Shown piece by piece: positions 34,210 to 43,005 of a DNA stretch of 64,000 nucleotides. The DNA comes from Gammaproteobacteria bacterium (GTDB lineage: Bacteria > Pseudomonadota > Gammaproteobacteria > Steroidobacterales > Woeseiaceae): contig JAOTVR010000008.1 of the NCBI GenBank assembly GCA_029863305.1, forward strand, positions 1-64,000. The letters are read 5' to 3'. Made by a program: the position numbers and the translations under genes. Numbering within the stretch: the first letter of the stretch is position 1; each line of letters starts with the position of its first letter. The notes below the pieces were generated by a model. It made no database searches, was not told the origin of the DNA, and was given only the letters and a program-made list of their open reading frames with translations.

Positions 34210-35852
34210 TTGCGTAGCGCGGCGGCTGGCGGCGCACTGTTTCGCGCGAAAACCTTCTTCATCACCGGGCGCATCTTGCGCATCCCGACCATCGCCGTCG
34301 CCGTCAGCATGCCTGCCATCATGGCGCCGGTCACACCACAGGTAAGTGTATCCTGGCCGCTTAGCCAGAGCCCCGGGATGCGTGTGCGAGGGCCCAGCCA
34401 GTCCTGCTGCAGCCGCTTCGCCGTGTGATCGAGACCGTAAAGTTCGCCCTGCTGGTAGCCGGAGAACCAGCTAGTAGACTGCGGTGTCGAGACCTCGAAA
34501 TAGTCCACTCTTCCTCTGAGCTGCGGGAGCTTGTCGTACAGGTGGCGCATCAGTCGCTCTCCGAGCTTTTCTTTGAGCGCCTCATAGTCGTCGCCGCGCT
34601 TACCCCAGGTGCTGCCCTGCCACTTCCCGAACCAGGCGTACGGCGCGGGCGCAACGATTTCGATCGTTGCAGTGCCCGGATGTCGCTGCAGATAGTCGGG
34701 GTCTTTCGCCGATGGAAACGAGATGTAAACGACGGGAAATTCCGCGTCATTCGTATCCAGAAATTCCTCCACTGCCGCATCGTAATCATTGCCTGGATAA
34801 ATCCAAAAATTGGTTTTCGGCAGTGCAAGTTCTTCGGCGGTCTCCTTGAGACCAATGTACACACCAATGTGCGCCAAGCTCGGGGCCACATTCGGCAGTT
34901 GCTGCCTGTAGCCGGCAGCATCGACGATCTGATCGGATAACAGATTGCCAAACGTATTGCCGATGCCTGCCGCGGAGACCACACACGCGCAGTTGATTCG
35001 ATGGCCATCCGCCATCTCGACCCCCGCGACCTTGCCCTCCTCCACGAGGATCTCCTTCACTTTCGCGTACGTAAATACTTCTCCACCGGACATCTGAATC
35101 TTCGGGATGATACTTTCCGCGATGCGCCAACTACCGCCGACAGGATAAAAGCCACCGTACAGGTAATGCCGGGCGATCATCGCATGCACCATGAACACAG
35201 ACCGCTTTGGTGGCAGGCCCATGTCGCCCCACTGGCCACACAAGGTCGCGATCAGGTCCTGATCGTCGGTTAGCTCGCTGAGCACCTCGTAAGTCGTGCG
35301 ATACAGAAGCTTTGGCGTGCGTAGCCTGAGCAGCGGACGCAACATGAAACGCTGCCATGGCTTCAGGACTCGGCTGAGACCGAATGCGCCCATGCCCCTG
35401 CCGGCTATTGCCAGCAGTTCGATATATCGGTCGATGGCCTGCACTTCGGCAGGGAACTGTGCGACGAGATTGTCCCGAAATTGCTGCTTGCCCGCGCGCG
35501 CGTTAAAAATCCTGTCGCCGACATAGAATCGATCATACTCGGCCGCCATCGGCGCCCATTCGAGTTTGCCGTCGGAGAGAAAATCAAACATTTTTCTGGT
35601 ACGAGTCTCGGCACCGACATCGCCGATGTAATGCACGCCGACGTCCCATTCATAGCCGTTGCGCTCGTAAGAATGCGTGTAGCCGCCCGCCGTGTAATGC
35701 TGCTCGAGCACACACACTTTCCAACCCAGTTCACTCAGAAACGCAGCGCTTGTCAGGCCACCCATGCCGGAACCGATGACAAGGGCATCATACCGATCGG
35801 CAAGGCGATTGGCGCGGTAGCGATAGCCGATCCGCAATGTGCTGGGTTTCAT
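34206..35852 (-). CDS. FAD-dependent oxidoreductase, retinol saturase/carotenoid isomerase-like
   Basis: 548 residues with a dinucleotide-binding start (DALVIGSGMGGLTSAAFLSELG, then VLEQHYTAGGYTH) and the conserved family end (GLWLSGQDTLTCGVTGAMMAGM). The pattern HYTAGGYTHSY with DVGVHYIGD is that of all-trans-retinol 13,14-reductase and CrtISO/CrtI enzymes, which act on conjugated polyenes. The C-terminal hydrophobic helix may give membrane contact. No carotenoid genes flank it, so the true substrate (polyene lipid, quinone or other) is open. Single gene, 83 bases after the diguanylate cyclase gene on the same strand. Confidence 0.85.
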   Translation of the reverse strand: MKPSTLRIGYRYRANRLADRYDALVIGSGMGGLTSAAFLSELGWKVCVLEQHYTAGGYTHSYERNGYEWDVGVHYIGDVGAETRTRKMFDFLSDGKLEWAPMAAEYDRFYVGDRIFNARAGKQQFRDNLVAQFPAEVQAIDRYIELLAIAGRGMGAFGLSRVLKPWQRFMLRPLLRLRTPKLLYRTTYEVLSELTDDQDLIATLCGQWGDMGLPPKRSVFMVHAMIARHYLYGGFYPVGGSWRIAESIIPKIQMSGGEVFTYAKVKEILVEEGKVAGVEMADGHRINCACVVSAAGIGNTFGNLLSDQIVDAAGYRQQLPNVAPSLAHIGVYIGLKETAEELALPKTNFWIYPGNDYDAAVEEFLDTNDAEFPVVYISFPSAKDPDYLQRHPGTATIEIVAPAPYAWFGKWQGSTWGKRGDDYEALKEKLGERLMRHLYDKLPQLRGRVDYFEVSTPQSTSWFSGYQQGELYGLDHTAKRLQQDWLGPRTRIPGLWLSGQDTLTCGVTGAMMAGMLTATAMVGMRKMRPVMKKVFARNSAPPAAALRN

Positions 35853-35935
35853 GAATGACAGGCCGCCCCGGGGAAAGCGGACAGCATTCCATATTGCCTG
35901 CCCGCCAGCAAGACGCCTGATCGGGATCTGCGGGA

Positions 35936-37021
35936 CTAATGAAGGCCGGTTCGTGTCGCGTCTCGCGTTTCGACACGGACGCAGTCTCGCCCGGACAGTT
36001 TGGCAGCATACAGCGCTGCATCGGCTCGATCGATCAGAGTATCGACGACATCGCTGTCCCGGGCCTGAGCGATGCCGACACTCAGGCTCACTCTTATGTC
36101 CACATCGCTGGCGTGTACTGCATCGCTGTTGATGCGTGCACGTACTCGCTCGGCCACCTCCCTGCCTTCGGTGATATCGGTGTTCTGCAAAATGAACAAG
36201 AACTCTTCACCCCCGTAACGACCAATTTCATCGCTCGCACGGGCTCCCGAGATCATCCGTGCTGCGGCGATTCGCAACACCTTGTCACCCACCAGGTGAC
36301 CATAGGTGTCGTTGATCTCTTTGAAATGGTCAAGATCCGCCATGAGGACACACAATGGCGATTGCTCTTCCCTGGAAAGAGCCAGTGCTCGTTCCAGAAC
36401 GAAGCGAGAATGTGAATGATTGTGTAAATCTGTCAGCCAATCCGTGATGGCGAGGTGATGCAGACGCGCCCGCTCATCGCGCTCGCTCCTGAGCGATTCC
36501 TGCAGTCCGCACACCCTGGCCTCGCAGTAACTTTCTACGGCCAGTGACAAGTCAAGCGCGGTAATTTTCAGAATGAACTCGATCATTTCTTTAAATGCGC
36601 TTTCATCGCTGCGCATATGCGCCGGGATGTAGCCGATCAGCAAGCGCTGCAGCGCTTGAAATGAGCATTGATAAAGACTCTGCGGAATACCGATCCTGTG
36701 ATGGGCAGCGCCGATACGGAGACGCTCTTCGAAGTACTGACGTTGATCGCAGTCGACGCCCAGGCTCAGCAGGTAGCGTTTCTGAGTACCTCGCAACTTT
36801 TCGGCATTCGAGTTCTCACTGACGACCTTGTCGAATCCATCAATCGCTGCCAGGGAAGAGTAGAAGCTGTCCACGATGGGCCCGACATTGGGCCGGACAA
36901 CCAGGGTCTGCAATGCCTCTGCCTGCGCGCGCAGATCTGGCCCATCGAGGCCGACGAGGCCCAAACGCCGGCTGATCGTATCCGCGTCGAAGCCACAGCT
37001 ATCGCACAAGTCAAAGTTCAC
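35936..37021 (-). CDS. Globin-coupled diguanylate cyclase (probable oxygen sensor)
   Basis: 361 residues. Residues about 30-165 form a sensor globin: FEERLRIGAAHHRIGIPQSL supplies the proximal His, then YQCSFQALQRLLIGYI. After a short coiled coil (SLRSERDERARLHHLA) comes a GGDEF domain with DWLTDLHNHSH, MADLDHFKEINDTYGH, GRYGGEEFLF (intact active site) and RASD five residues before, the product-inhibition I site. It should make cyclic-di-GMP in response to oxygen bound at heme. Start is GTG 37021 behind AAGGGG; TTG 37027 also fits. Divergent from a TPR gene. Confidence 0.9.
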   Translation of the reverse strand: MNFDLCDSCGFDADTISRRLGLVGLDGPDLRAQAEALQTLVVRPNVGPIVDSFYSSLAAIDGFDKVVSENSNAEKLRGTQKRYLLSLGVDCDQRQYFEERLRIGAAHHRIGIPQSLYQCSFQALQRLLIGYIPAHMRSDESAFKEMIEFILKITALDLSLAVESYCEARVCGLQESLRSERDERARLHHLAITDWLTDLHNHSHSRFVLERALALSREEQSPLCVLMADLDHFKEINDTYGHLVGDKVLRIAAARMISGARASDEIGRYGGEEFLFILQNTDITEGREVAERVRARINSDAVHASDVDIRVSLSVGIAQARDSDVVDTLIDRADAALYAAKLSGRDCVRVETRDATRTGLH

Positions 37022-37160
37022 GCCCAAGCCCCTTGTTGGCTCCGACCAGGCACCGAAGCTCCCGCTGCTTATGGACTAATCGCCTGGCTTGCGCAATTGG
37101 GAGATTTACCTATGATGCGGAGTTCACATTGCAGCGACATCACTGAAACGGGCGAGCTCT

Positions 37161-37736
37161 ATGATCCGCGACACGAAATTTTGGGCCAAGATGGCTGTTT
37201 TCCAGGTGCTCTTCGGACTGGCGGTTTTCGCCGTCACGCGCGACCACTATCGACAGGACCTTGCGACCATTCCTGGCCACCCGCCGACCATGAATTCAAC
37301 AGCACCCGTGTGGCCTGACAGTATTTCAGAGAGCAACATCGCGCGACTCACCGGCTCCACAGCTGCGGAGCCGTCTTTGCAATCGCCCGCCGACATATCG
37401 CGCCGGGCAGATGAATTCTTCTCCAACAAGCAGTACGACAAAGCGGCCGAATTATACGAAAGGCTGCTGGCTTTTGGTGGAGACAATGCAGAGGTTCATA
37501 ACAACCTGGGCCTCACACTGCACTATCTCGGCAGATCGGCAGAAGCTCTCGAGAGGCTCAATGAGGGCGTCGTTGTTGACCCGGATAATCAGAGGATCTG
37601 GTTAACGCTGGGATTCGTTAATGGCCAGCTCGGCAATACCGAGCAGGCCCGTACTGCGCTCACCGCCGCGACGCAGATCGGTAATGACGAGTCAATCCGA
37701 CAGTCCGCCATGAAAATGCTCGAAAATCTGCCGTAA
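37161..37736 (+). CDS. Membrane-anchored TPR protein
   Basis: 191 residues with an uncleaved-looking N-terminal helix (MAVFQVLFGLAVFAVTR) and three TPR units from residue 75 (RRADEFFSNKQYDKAAELYE, AEVHNNLGLTLHYLGRSAEA, IWLTLGFVNGQLGNTEQART). It would face the periplasm and bind a partner protein. GGGCGAG lies before the ATG. Single gene, 140 bases from the divergent cyclase. Confidence 0.8.
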   Translation: MIRDTKFWAKMAVFQVLFGLAVFAVTRDHYRQDLATIPGHPPTMNSTAPVWPDSISESNIARLTGSTAAEPSLQSPADISRRADEFFSNKQYDKAAELYERLLAFGGDNAEVHNNLGLTLHYLGRSAEALERLNEGVVVDPDNQRIWLTLGFVNGQLGNTEQARTALTAATQIGNDESIRQSAMKMLENLP

Positions 37737-38171
37737 ATGGCCGATACCGGCTGCAGCACTCATGCAGTGGCTGATGATCAAATCCGGGTCCATCGCATTA
37801 AGTGTAAGTCTCCTCATTGACCCCCCTCCGACGTCGGCGTATGAGATGAGGTACGCCTGGCAATGCCAGGAGTGGAACAAGGTACTCATTGCTCGGGAAG
37901 ATCGAGGACGCGGAAAAGTCATTTCTCACGGGTCGACGCCCTCGCGAGGCAGACCTTGATAGCGCCGTATCGTTTTTCCTGGAATTTCTGCGTGGCTTCG
38001 AGAGCTTCGATTTCGATGCGCCCTGGCGGTCGCCGTCGATCCACCAGCGACTTCTGGCTGGCAAACGTTGCGCCCGGTATCGCCACAGGACTCGATCAAG
38101 TCAGCTTCCAAAGCGTGGATCCGGCAGTGAAGGTGCTATATTGGGCCGCCCCGGTCCTGTTGAGAGATGCC
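37737..38171. other. 435-bp stretch without a convincing gene
   Basis: Short frames run through here in several readings, but none has a good start, ribosome site and protein-like sequence together. One plus-strand frame at about 37889-38060 gives an acidic, helix-like peptide (KIEDAEKSFLT, then SAVSFFLEFLRGFESF) and may be the remnant of a lost gene. A small hairpin CCTGGC/GCCAGG lies at 37856-37870. The promoter of the YjjX gene is expected near the right end. Confidence 0.4.
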
Positions 38172-38714
38172 GTGAAGATCGTCGTCGCGTCCAGGAACCC
38201 CGTCAAGATCGGCGCCGCGCAGGACGCCTTCGCGACCCTTTTCCCCGATGCAGCACTGGAGATGATTGCTGTCGAGGTCGACTCGGGTGCTGGCGATCAA
38301 CCTGCTTCGGACGACGCAACCCGCCAGGGCGCAAGAACGCGAGCATTGCGTTCGCGGCAAGAAGAGCCTGATGCAGATTTCTGGGTCGGCCTCGAAGGCG
38401 GCATTGAAATTGTCGATGAACAATTGATGGCATACGCATGGATGGCCGTGCAAGGCAACCGCGGCGGTATCAGTGAAGCGCGGAGCGTGACTTTGCCGCT
38501 GCCGCCCGCGGTAAAAGAACTCGTTGCCGCCGGCATGGAACTGGGCAAAGCGAATGATCGCGTGTTTTCGACAGCAAACAGCAAGCAGGGCGGTGGTGCT
38601 TTCGGCTTGCTGACGGATGGTCTGTACACCCGCGAGGGTATTTACAGGCAGACGCTGATCATGGCGCTCATACCTTATGTCAATTCCCTGTACCCACAGT
38701 CGCGGGCCGGTTGA
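38172..38714 (+). CDS. yjjX: Inosine/xanthosine triphosphatase
   Basis: 180 residues of the YjjX/DUF84 family: VKIVVASRNPVKIGAAQ at the start, ADFWVGLEGGIE, the AYAWMAVQG strand, SVTLPLPPAVKELV and TREGIYRQTLIMALIPY at the end. It hydrolyses deaminated purine nucleoside triphosphates (ITP, XTP) to keep them out of RNA and DNA. The start is GTG at 38172 with GAGAG seven bases upstream; the frame is open further up but family homology begins here. Confidence 0.9.
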   Translation: MKIVVASRNPVKIGAAQDAFATLFPDAALEMIAVEVDSGAGDQPASDDATRQGARTRALRSRQEEPDADFWVGLEGGIEIVDEQLMAYAWMAVQGNRGGISEARSVTLPLPPAVKELVAAGMELGKANDRVFSTANSKQGGGAFGLLTDGLYTREGIYRQTLIMALIPYVNSLYPQSRAG

Positions 38715-38766
38715 GACGAGGCCAGCAACCGGCTCAAACGGTACTGGCGGCGGCTAATTCGCCGCC
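38707..38766. repeat. Two tandem hairpins after yjjX
   Basis: CCGGTTG (38707-38713) pairs with CAACCGG (38726-38732), and GGCGGCG (38746-38752) pairs with CGCCGCC (38760-38766) over the loop GCTAATT. Neither is followed by a T run. They probably mark the 3' end of the yjjX transcript. Confidence 0.5.
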
Positions 38767-38866
38767 GCTGTGTCGGCTGCCTTTACAAAGTGTTTAGCTT
38801 AATTTCATAACTATATGATTATATTGCGGTTATTTTTTTGGCATAGGCTTTGCACGTACTACGGGC

Positions 38867-39412
38867 ATGAAAAGAGTGCATGCCGTAACTGTCACCGTCC
38901 TCACCCTGCTCATGGTCCTTCCCATGTCGCAGGCTTCTGCTGGCGAGATGAGCGCCGTGTTCAATGGCCGCTCATTTCACCTGGGTGCCTCCGACGACTG
39001 GAACGAGAATAATGTCGGACTTGGCGTCGAATACCATTTTGACAGCCAGTCGCGCTGGAAAACCATGCTCATGGCCAACGGCTTTCGCGACAGCAACAAT
39101 GACTTGTCCTACATGGCCGGTGGCGGGCTCTACAGAAACCTGTACGCAACGGATCGTTTGCGGGGTTTTTACGTGGACGCCGGAATCAACGCGTTTCTGA
39201 TGACACGCGAAGACGTCAACGGTAACCGACCATTTCCGGGCGCGCTGCCGAGTCTGGCCGTCGGCAATCGCTACATGGGACTCAACATCACCTATTTACC
39301 GAAAAAGGCTGTCGAAAAGCTGCACGGCGCAAAAATGACGGACGAGTCGATCAGCGGTATCGTCTTCTTGCAGTTCAAAGTCAATGTCAGTCAGATGCTG
39401 GCTTCAAAATAA
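38867..39412 (+). CDS. Exported small barrel-like protein
   Basis: 181 residues with signal peptide (VTVLTLLMVLPMSQASA). Mature strands such as GRSFHLGASDDWNENNVGLGVEYHF, YMAGGGLYRN, GFYVDAGINAFLM and MGLNITYLP alternate as in small outer-membrane barrels of the PagP/PagL size class. The DWNENN...GLGVEY and NRPFPGALPSLAVG blocks look family-specific but are not assigned here. The leader is unusually AT-rich (38782-38850). A start at ATG 38867 is used; ribosome site weak. Confidence 0.68.
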   Translation: MKRVHAVTVTVLTLLMVLPMSQASAGEMSAVFNGRSFHLGASDDWNENNVGLGVEYHFDSQSRWKTMLMANGFRDSNNDLSYMAGGGLYRNLYATDRLRGFYVDAGINAFLMTREDVNGNRPFPGALPSLAVGNRYMGLNITYLPKKAVEKLHGAKMTDESISGIVFLQFKVNVSQMLASK

Positions 39413-39433
39413 AGGAACAGCCGCCGCTTCGCG

Positions 39434-40690
39434 TCAGCGGCCCGGCTTGCGCACCAACGCCAGCCCCGCGCGCTTGCGACGCCGGATATCCAGAAGATTT
39501 TGCATCTTGATCGTGTCGGGCGTATTGATCAGTTCCATCATCTCGTCGCTGATGGCCGGCGCATTCGTGACTTTCAGTCGATGATTGCCCAGCGAGATGA
39601 TGTCGTTGTCTTTCAGTATCGTACGCCTGACCCTGACCGAATTGACCGTAATGCCGTTCGCGCTGTTCAAATCGAGCAGCACCAGCGCGTCCGAGTACAA
39701 CAACATCACTGCGTGTAATTTGCTCACGAAATCGTCATCGATCACGATATCGGCGAAGTCAGAGCGCCCGATCAGTACTTTTTTGCTGCCGAATGAGTAG
39801 TCGGCGACCCGGTTACCGTCCTTGCTGATGATGATTCGAGGCGGCTGCGGGGCGACCGACGCACTCGACTCGAGGACGGGAATCTCTTCCGGTAGCGCCT
39901 GTTCGTCAGCGTCCAGCGCTTCGGTGTCGGTAATTCGCAGTGGAAATTTCTGCGCGCGCCCGATGGCCTCTCTGGCATACCGGTCCATTAAGCCGGGCCA
40001 GCCGCTCGATTGCTCATAAAGTCGATCGCATACATCAACGGGAAAAACGGTGTCGGCATTGTTAACACCACAGGCTGCCAATCGCGCATGCAAATAGATC
40101 AGCGCCTCCCGCAGCGACAAGGGAGACATCATAAAAATACCGATGCTGCGCTTCGCGACATTTGCCATGCCTTCGGACTGAATGAGGGCGGTCAGTCCTT
40201 CGCCGCCCGTCAGAATGATGCGCAGCGCGAATCGCTGTTGCATTTCGATCTGCGCAAGCATACTCAGCGTCCGCAGCGCACTTGGAAACATCCTGTCCGC
40301 GTTGTCCACGATCAGGACGGGCGGCTGGTTTGATCGGGTCTGCTGCACGGAAAACACGTCAACCATCTTTAATAACTCGTCGGTTGACTCCAGTCCGGTG
40401 TCGTAACCGAATTGGGCCAGGATGCGTGATAACAGCTCCCGCGGTTTGATACGAGTACCGTCAACGAAGGCAATTGCGGCGTCGCCAGGCAGTTTCTTTG
40501 CGAAATGCCGGGCCGTGGTTGTTTTTCCGGATGCGTCGGGCCCTTGCAGCAAGCCGACTCCCCGTTGATCGCGCAGCACCGATCCCATGAATTTCAAGGC
40601 ATCGAGGTGAGATTTGTAGGCGATGTTCACGAGCGCGCCCGCTCCGTCGCCAAACGCTTGCTCACCCAGCCAGGAATGCTCTGATTGCAT
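39434..40690 (-). CDS. AAA ATPase (ExeA-like) with C-terminal FHA domain, copy 2
   Basis: 418 residues, a full-length paralogue of the gene at 14026-15189. Walker A is GPDASGKTT, Walker B VLIVDNAD, then LRIILTGGEGL and SSGWPGLMDRYA. A variable linker of about 40 residues (ALDADEQALPEEIPVLESS) is longer than in copy 1. FHA follows: GRSDFADIVIDDDFVSKLH, LDLNSANGITVN. The tail again has NAPAISDE and PDTIKMQNL. The ATPase would couple phosphothreonine recognition to ATP-driven assembly or remodelling. No secretion genes adjoin. ATG 40690 with weak ribosome site. Confidence 0.87.
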   Translation of the reverse strand: MQSEHSWLGEQAFGDGAGALVNIAYKSHLDALKFMGSVLRDQRGVGLLQGPDASGKTTTARHFAKKLPGDAAIAFVDGTRIKPRELLSRILAQFGYDTGLESTDELLKMVDVFSVQQTRSNQPPVLIVDNADRMFPSALRTLSMLAQIEMQQRFALRIILTGGEGLTALIQSEGMANVAKRSIGIFMMSPLSLREALIYLHARLAACGVNNADTVFPVDVCDRLYEQSSGWPGLMDRYAREAIGRAQKFPLRITDTEALDADEQALPEEIPVLESSASVAPQPPRIIISKDGNRVADYSFGSKKVLIGRSDFADIVIDDDFVSKLHAVMLLYSDALVLLDLNSANGITVNSVRVRRTILKDNDIISLGNHRLKVTNAPAISDEMMELINTPDTIKMQNLLDIRRRKRAGLALVRKPGR

Positions 40691-40882
40691 TTGAAACCGC
40701 TCGATAGATCTGATTAGACGCCTATTTAACTATTCCACGATACAACAGCGAAAAATGTTCCATTCGACAATAAGCAGATGCTTGCGAATCAGCCGGTTAA
40801 TTTTCAATCGCTTAGCCAGGCTTTTCAACAGGATCCTGCGTTTTCGCCGGTCTTTTTGCTCATTGACGCGCGAAACCCGGGC

Positions 40883-41539
40883 TTACCCGGCGCCCAGCTG
40901 CTCTTTGAGCTCGGCGAAATCGGCTTCCAGCCGCGTGAGTCGATCCGCCAGATCCGCAACGCTGACACGCTCGGAGGCGCCCTCGGGTCGCGCCGCCTGT
41001 GCCTGGCTGGCGTGCGCCTCGATGTCAACTGGACCCGAAAACAGGTGCATGTATTCCGCGTCCTTGCGACCCGGCGTGCGCGGCAATTTAAGCAACAGTG
41101 ATTCGCCATCGCGGTCGATCAGGCTGTTCAGGGCAACCACGACTTCGGCGTTATCCGCAAACCGGTGCAAACGACCGCTGCGTGAGCGCAACTCGCCCGG
41201 CGTTTGCGGACCGCGCAGCAGCAGCAGACAGACGACCGCAAGTTGCGCCGGATCCAATTGAAGGTTGCTGTACCGCGTATTGCAAAACCTCTGTGTGTAT
41301 TTCTCGGTCCTGCTCTTGAAGTTCTCATCAGTGCGCACGAGATGCTTTGCCTCAAGATCACGGATCACGTGTTGCACCTCGCCTTGCTGCAAGGCCATCA
41401 CGGGATTCCGACCCGACTTCTGGTTGCAGGCATTGGTCAGAGCATTTAACGTCAGCGGGTACTGATCTGGCGTGACGATCGATTTCTCGATCAGACAGCC
41501 GATGATGCGGGCTTCTTTGTCGCTAAGCGCTTGCAACAC
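40883..41539 (-). CDS. yceH: YceH family protein (DUF480)
   Basis: 218 residues with the two winged-helix modules of YceH: LSDKEARIIGCLIEKSIVTPDQ, LNALTNACNQKSGRNPVM, KYTQRFCNTRYS, LLLLRGPQTPGELRSRSGRL and YMHLFSGPV, followed by a short C-terminal coiled coil (LADRLTRLEADFAELKEQ). The family is conserved in proteobacteria, and its function is uncertain. The start is GTG 41539. Same direction as its neighbours but 75 bases from the gene upstream. Confidence 0.92.
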   Translation of the reverse strand: MLQALSDKEARIIGCLIEKSIVTPDQYPLTLNALTNACNQKSGRNPVMALQQGEVQHVIRDLEAKHLVRTDENFKSRTEKYTQRFCNTRYSNLQLDPAQLAVVCLLLLRGPQTPGELRSRSGRLHRFADNAEVVVALNSLIDRDGESLLLKLPRTPGRKDAEYMHLFSGPVDIEAHASQAQAARPEGASERVSVADLADRLTRLEADFAELKEQLGAG

Positions 41540-41615
41540 GAATCGAACCTCACTGTGGTATCAGACAAGAACCGGTATTGGCGGCTCTATTATCAACCAC
41601 CACCAGGTTCGACCG

Positions 41616-42887
41616 CTAGTCTTCCGTGCCGTTCTCGGCAACTGCGTCAATCAAGGCAACGGCATTGTCAGCCGCGCTGCCCGAGTCCTCCGGTGCACTC
41701 ACCTGAAGCACGGATTTCAAAATTTCGAGCTTGAATGACTGCGAGAAGTGGAAGCGGAGTGACAGCGCGCCCGAATCCAGCTCAAAACCTTCATTGATCG
41801 ACTGCAGAAAATTCGCCAGCAAATCCATGAATTGGCTGATGGCATCGTCGTCGGGCGGTGCCGTTGCCGGCTCCGTCACCTGTTCAGGCACGATGGGTTC
41901 CGGGGGTGCCATAGCCGCGGGTTCAATAATGCCTGCATCGACCGGTATGGGCTCGGGAATCGCTTGCGGCGCCACGGCGCCGATCGCCGCGTAACTGACA
42001 GTGGAGACCAGTTTCTCACGGAAGCGCATGCCGACTCTGGCGAGCTGCTCGGTATCGTATTCGAGTCCGGCGGCCATATCGAAGGCGGCCGCAAGATCAC
42101 CATCGAAAAACTCGTTGGCGATTGACTCGGCCTGAGTGAACACGTTTTGTATCGCGGCAAGTTCAGCCTCGTTAAGGTCTCCATTGACTTTCAGGACCAT
42201 GCGAGTCCGACTGGACATTTCGACCTGCGTCGAGGCAAACGTCGAGTCGCCATCGGTCACCGCCACATCATTCGCCGACACTCGTTCAGTAAACCGCAGG
42301 TCGAAGCGAACAATATCGCCCTCCTGAGTTCGTATGCGAATGGTCGATTGTTGTTTCAGCCGCGATTCCGCTGAAAGCACGGACACGGAGGCTTCAGTAT
42401 TTCGTGCCGCCTGCCCGTCGAGGTCGTCGAGTCCGTCATTGACGCGAGCGACCGCCTCATCCAGGTCATCGAAGTCGGCGTCACCCGAGAATTCCCGAAC
42501 ACTTCCGGCCGCGCCTTCTATTTGTTGCCTGAGATCCGCGAGTGTCTGGCTCGCATCCAGTGGCGAGCGGCCGGCAAGTCGCGTGGCAGCACCCAGCGTA
42601 TCCGCCGCGACATCGCCGGGCTTAAGCTCAGCTGCGTTTGCAAGGTATTCAGCGGGCGGTGCCGCAAAGCGCAGACGAAAGTGAGCAGATAAGGCCTGTC
42701 GGATCTCCTGTCGCAACATGCCAAGTGCTTTGCCACGCGAGCGAGGAGTATTCGATCGATCGTGTTGCGCCACCTCGGACGATGACCTGGCCTTTAGCCT
42801 CGCGGACGCGACTTCTGATGGCTCGCGCGCCATCTGACCGACACCAGTGCCCAGCAAGCCCGCAAGGCCGACTCCGCCTATTTCCAT
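41616..42887 (-). CDS. DUF5610-like protein of unknown function
   Basis: 423 residues without signal peptide. Residues 50-75 (GKALGMLRQEIRQALSAHFRLRF) form a helix; about 180-300 contain a beta domain (STIRIRTQEGDIVRFDLRF, SSRTRMVLKVNGDLNEAE) and a helical block (AIQNVFTQAESIANEFFDGD). A Pro/Glu linker (about 325-355) leads to a final domain (QFMDLLANFLQSINEGFEL). The central part resembles DUF5610. AGGTGAC precedes the ATG. The role is unknown; the N-terminal GGVGLAGLLGTGVG resembles flagellar/cytoplasmic accessory proteins only loosely. Confidence 0.72.
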   Translation of the reverse strand: MEIGGVGLAGLLGTGVGQMAREPSEVASARLKARSSSEVAQHDRSNTPRSRGKALGMLRQEIRQALSAHFRLRFAAPPAEYLANAAELKPGDVAADTLGAATRLAGRSPLDASQTLADLRQQIEGAAGSVREFSGDADFDDLDEAVARVNDGLDDLDGQAARNTEASVSVLSAESRLKQQSTIRIRTQEGDIVRFDLRFTERVSANDVAVTDGDSTFASTQVEMSSRTRMVLKVNGDLNEAELAAIQNVFTQAESIANEFFDGDLAAAFDMAAGLEYDTEQLARVGMRFREKLVSTVSYAAIGAVAPQAIPEPIPVDAGIIEPAAMAPPEPIVPEQVTEPATAPPDDDAISQFMDLLANFLQSINEGFELDSGALSLRFHFSQSFKLEILKSVLQVSAPEDSGSAADNAVALIDAVAENGTED

Positions 42888-43005
42888 GTCACCTATCCCT
42901 ATGATCCCAGGTACTTACGTCTTGACCGGCTTATGTAATATAAGCCTGTACCTGGTGGGTATCGGCGTGCCCGCCGCAATCTTTAGCGGGAATACTGAGA
43001 ATCGC

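Noticed and set aside
37889-38371. Plus-strand frame with an acidic helical start
   Set aside because: TTG start only, becomes Arg-rich, and runs across the start of yjjX; kept only as a possible remnant.
40755-41261. Plus-strand frame opposite yceH
   Set aside because: Arg/Ser-rich shadow of yceH; no signal or domain.
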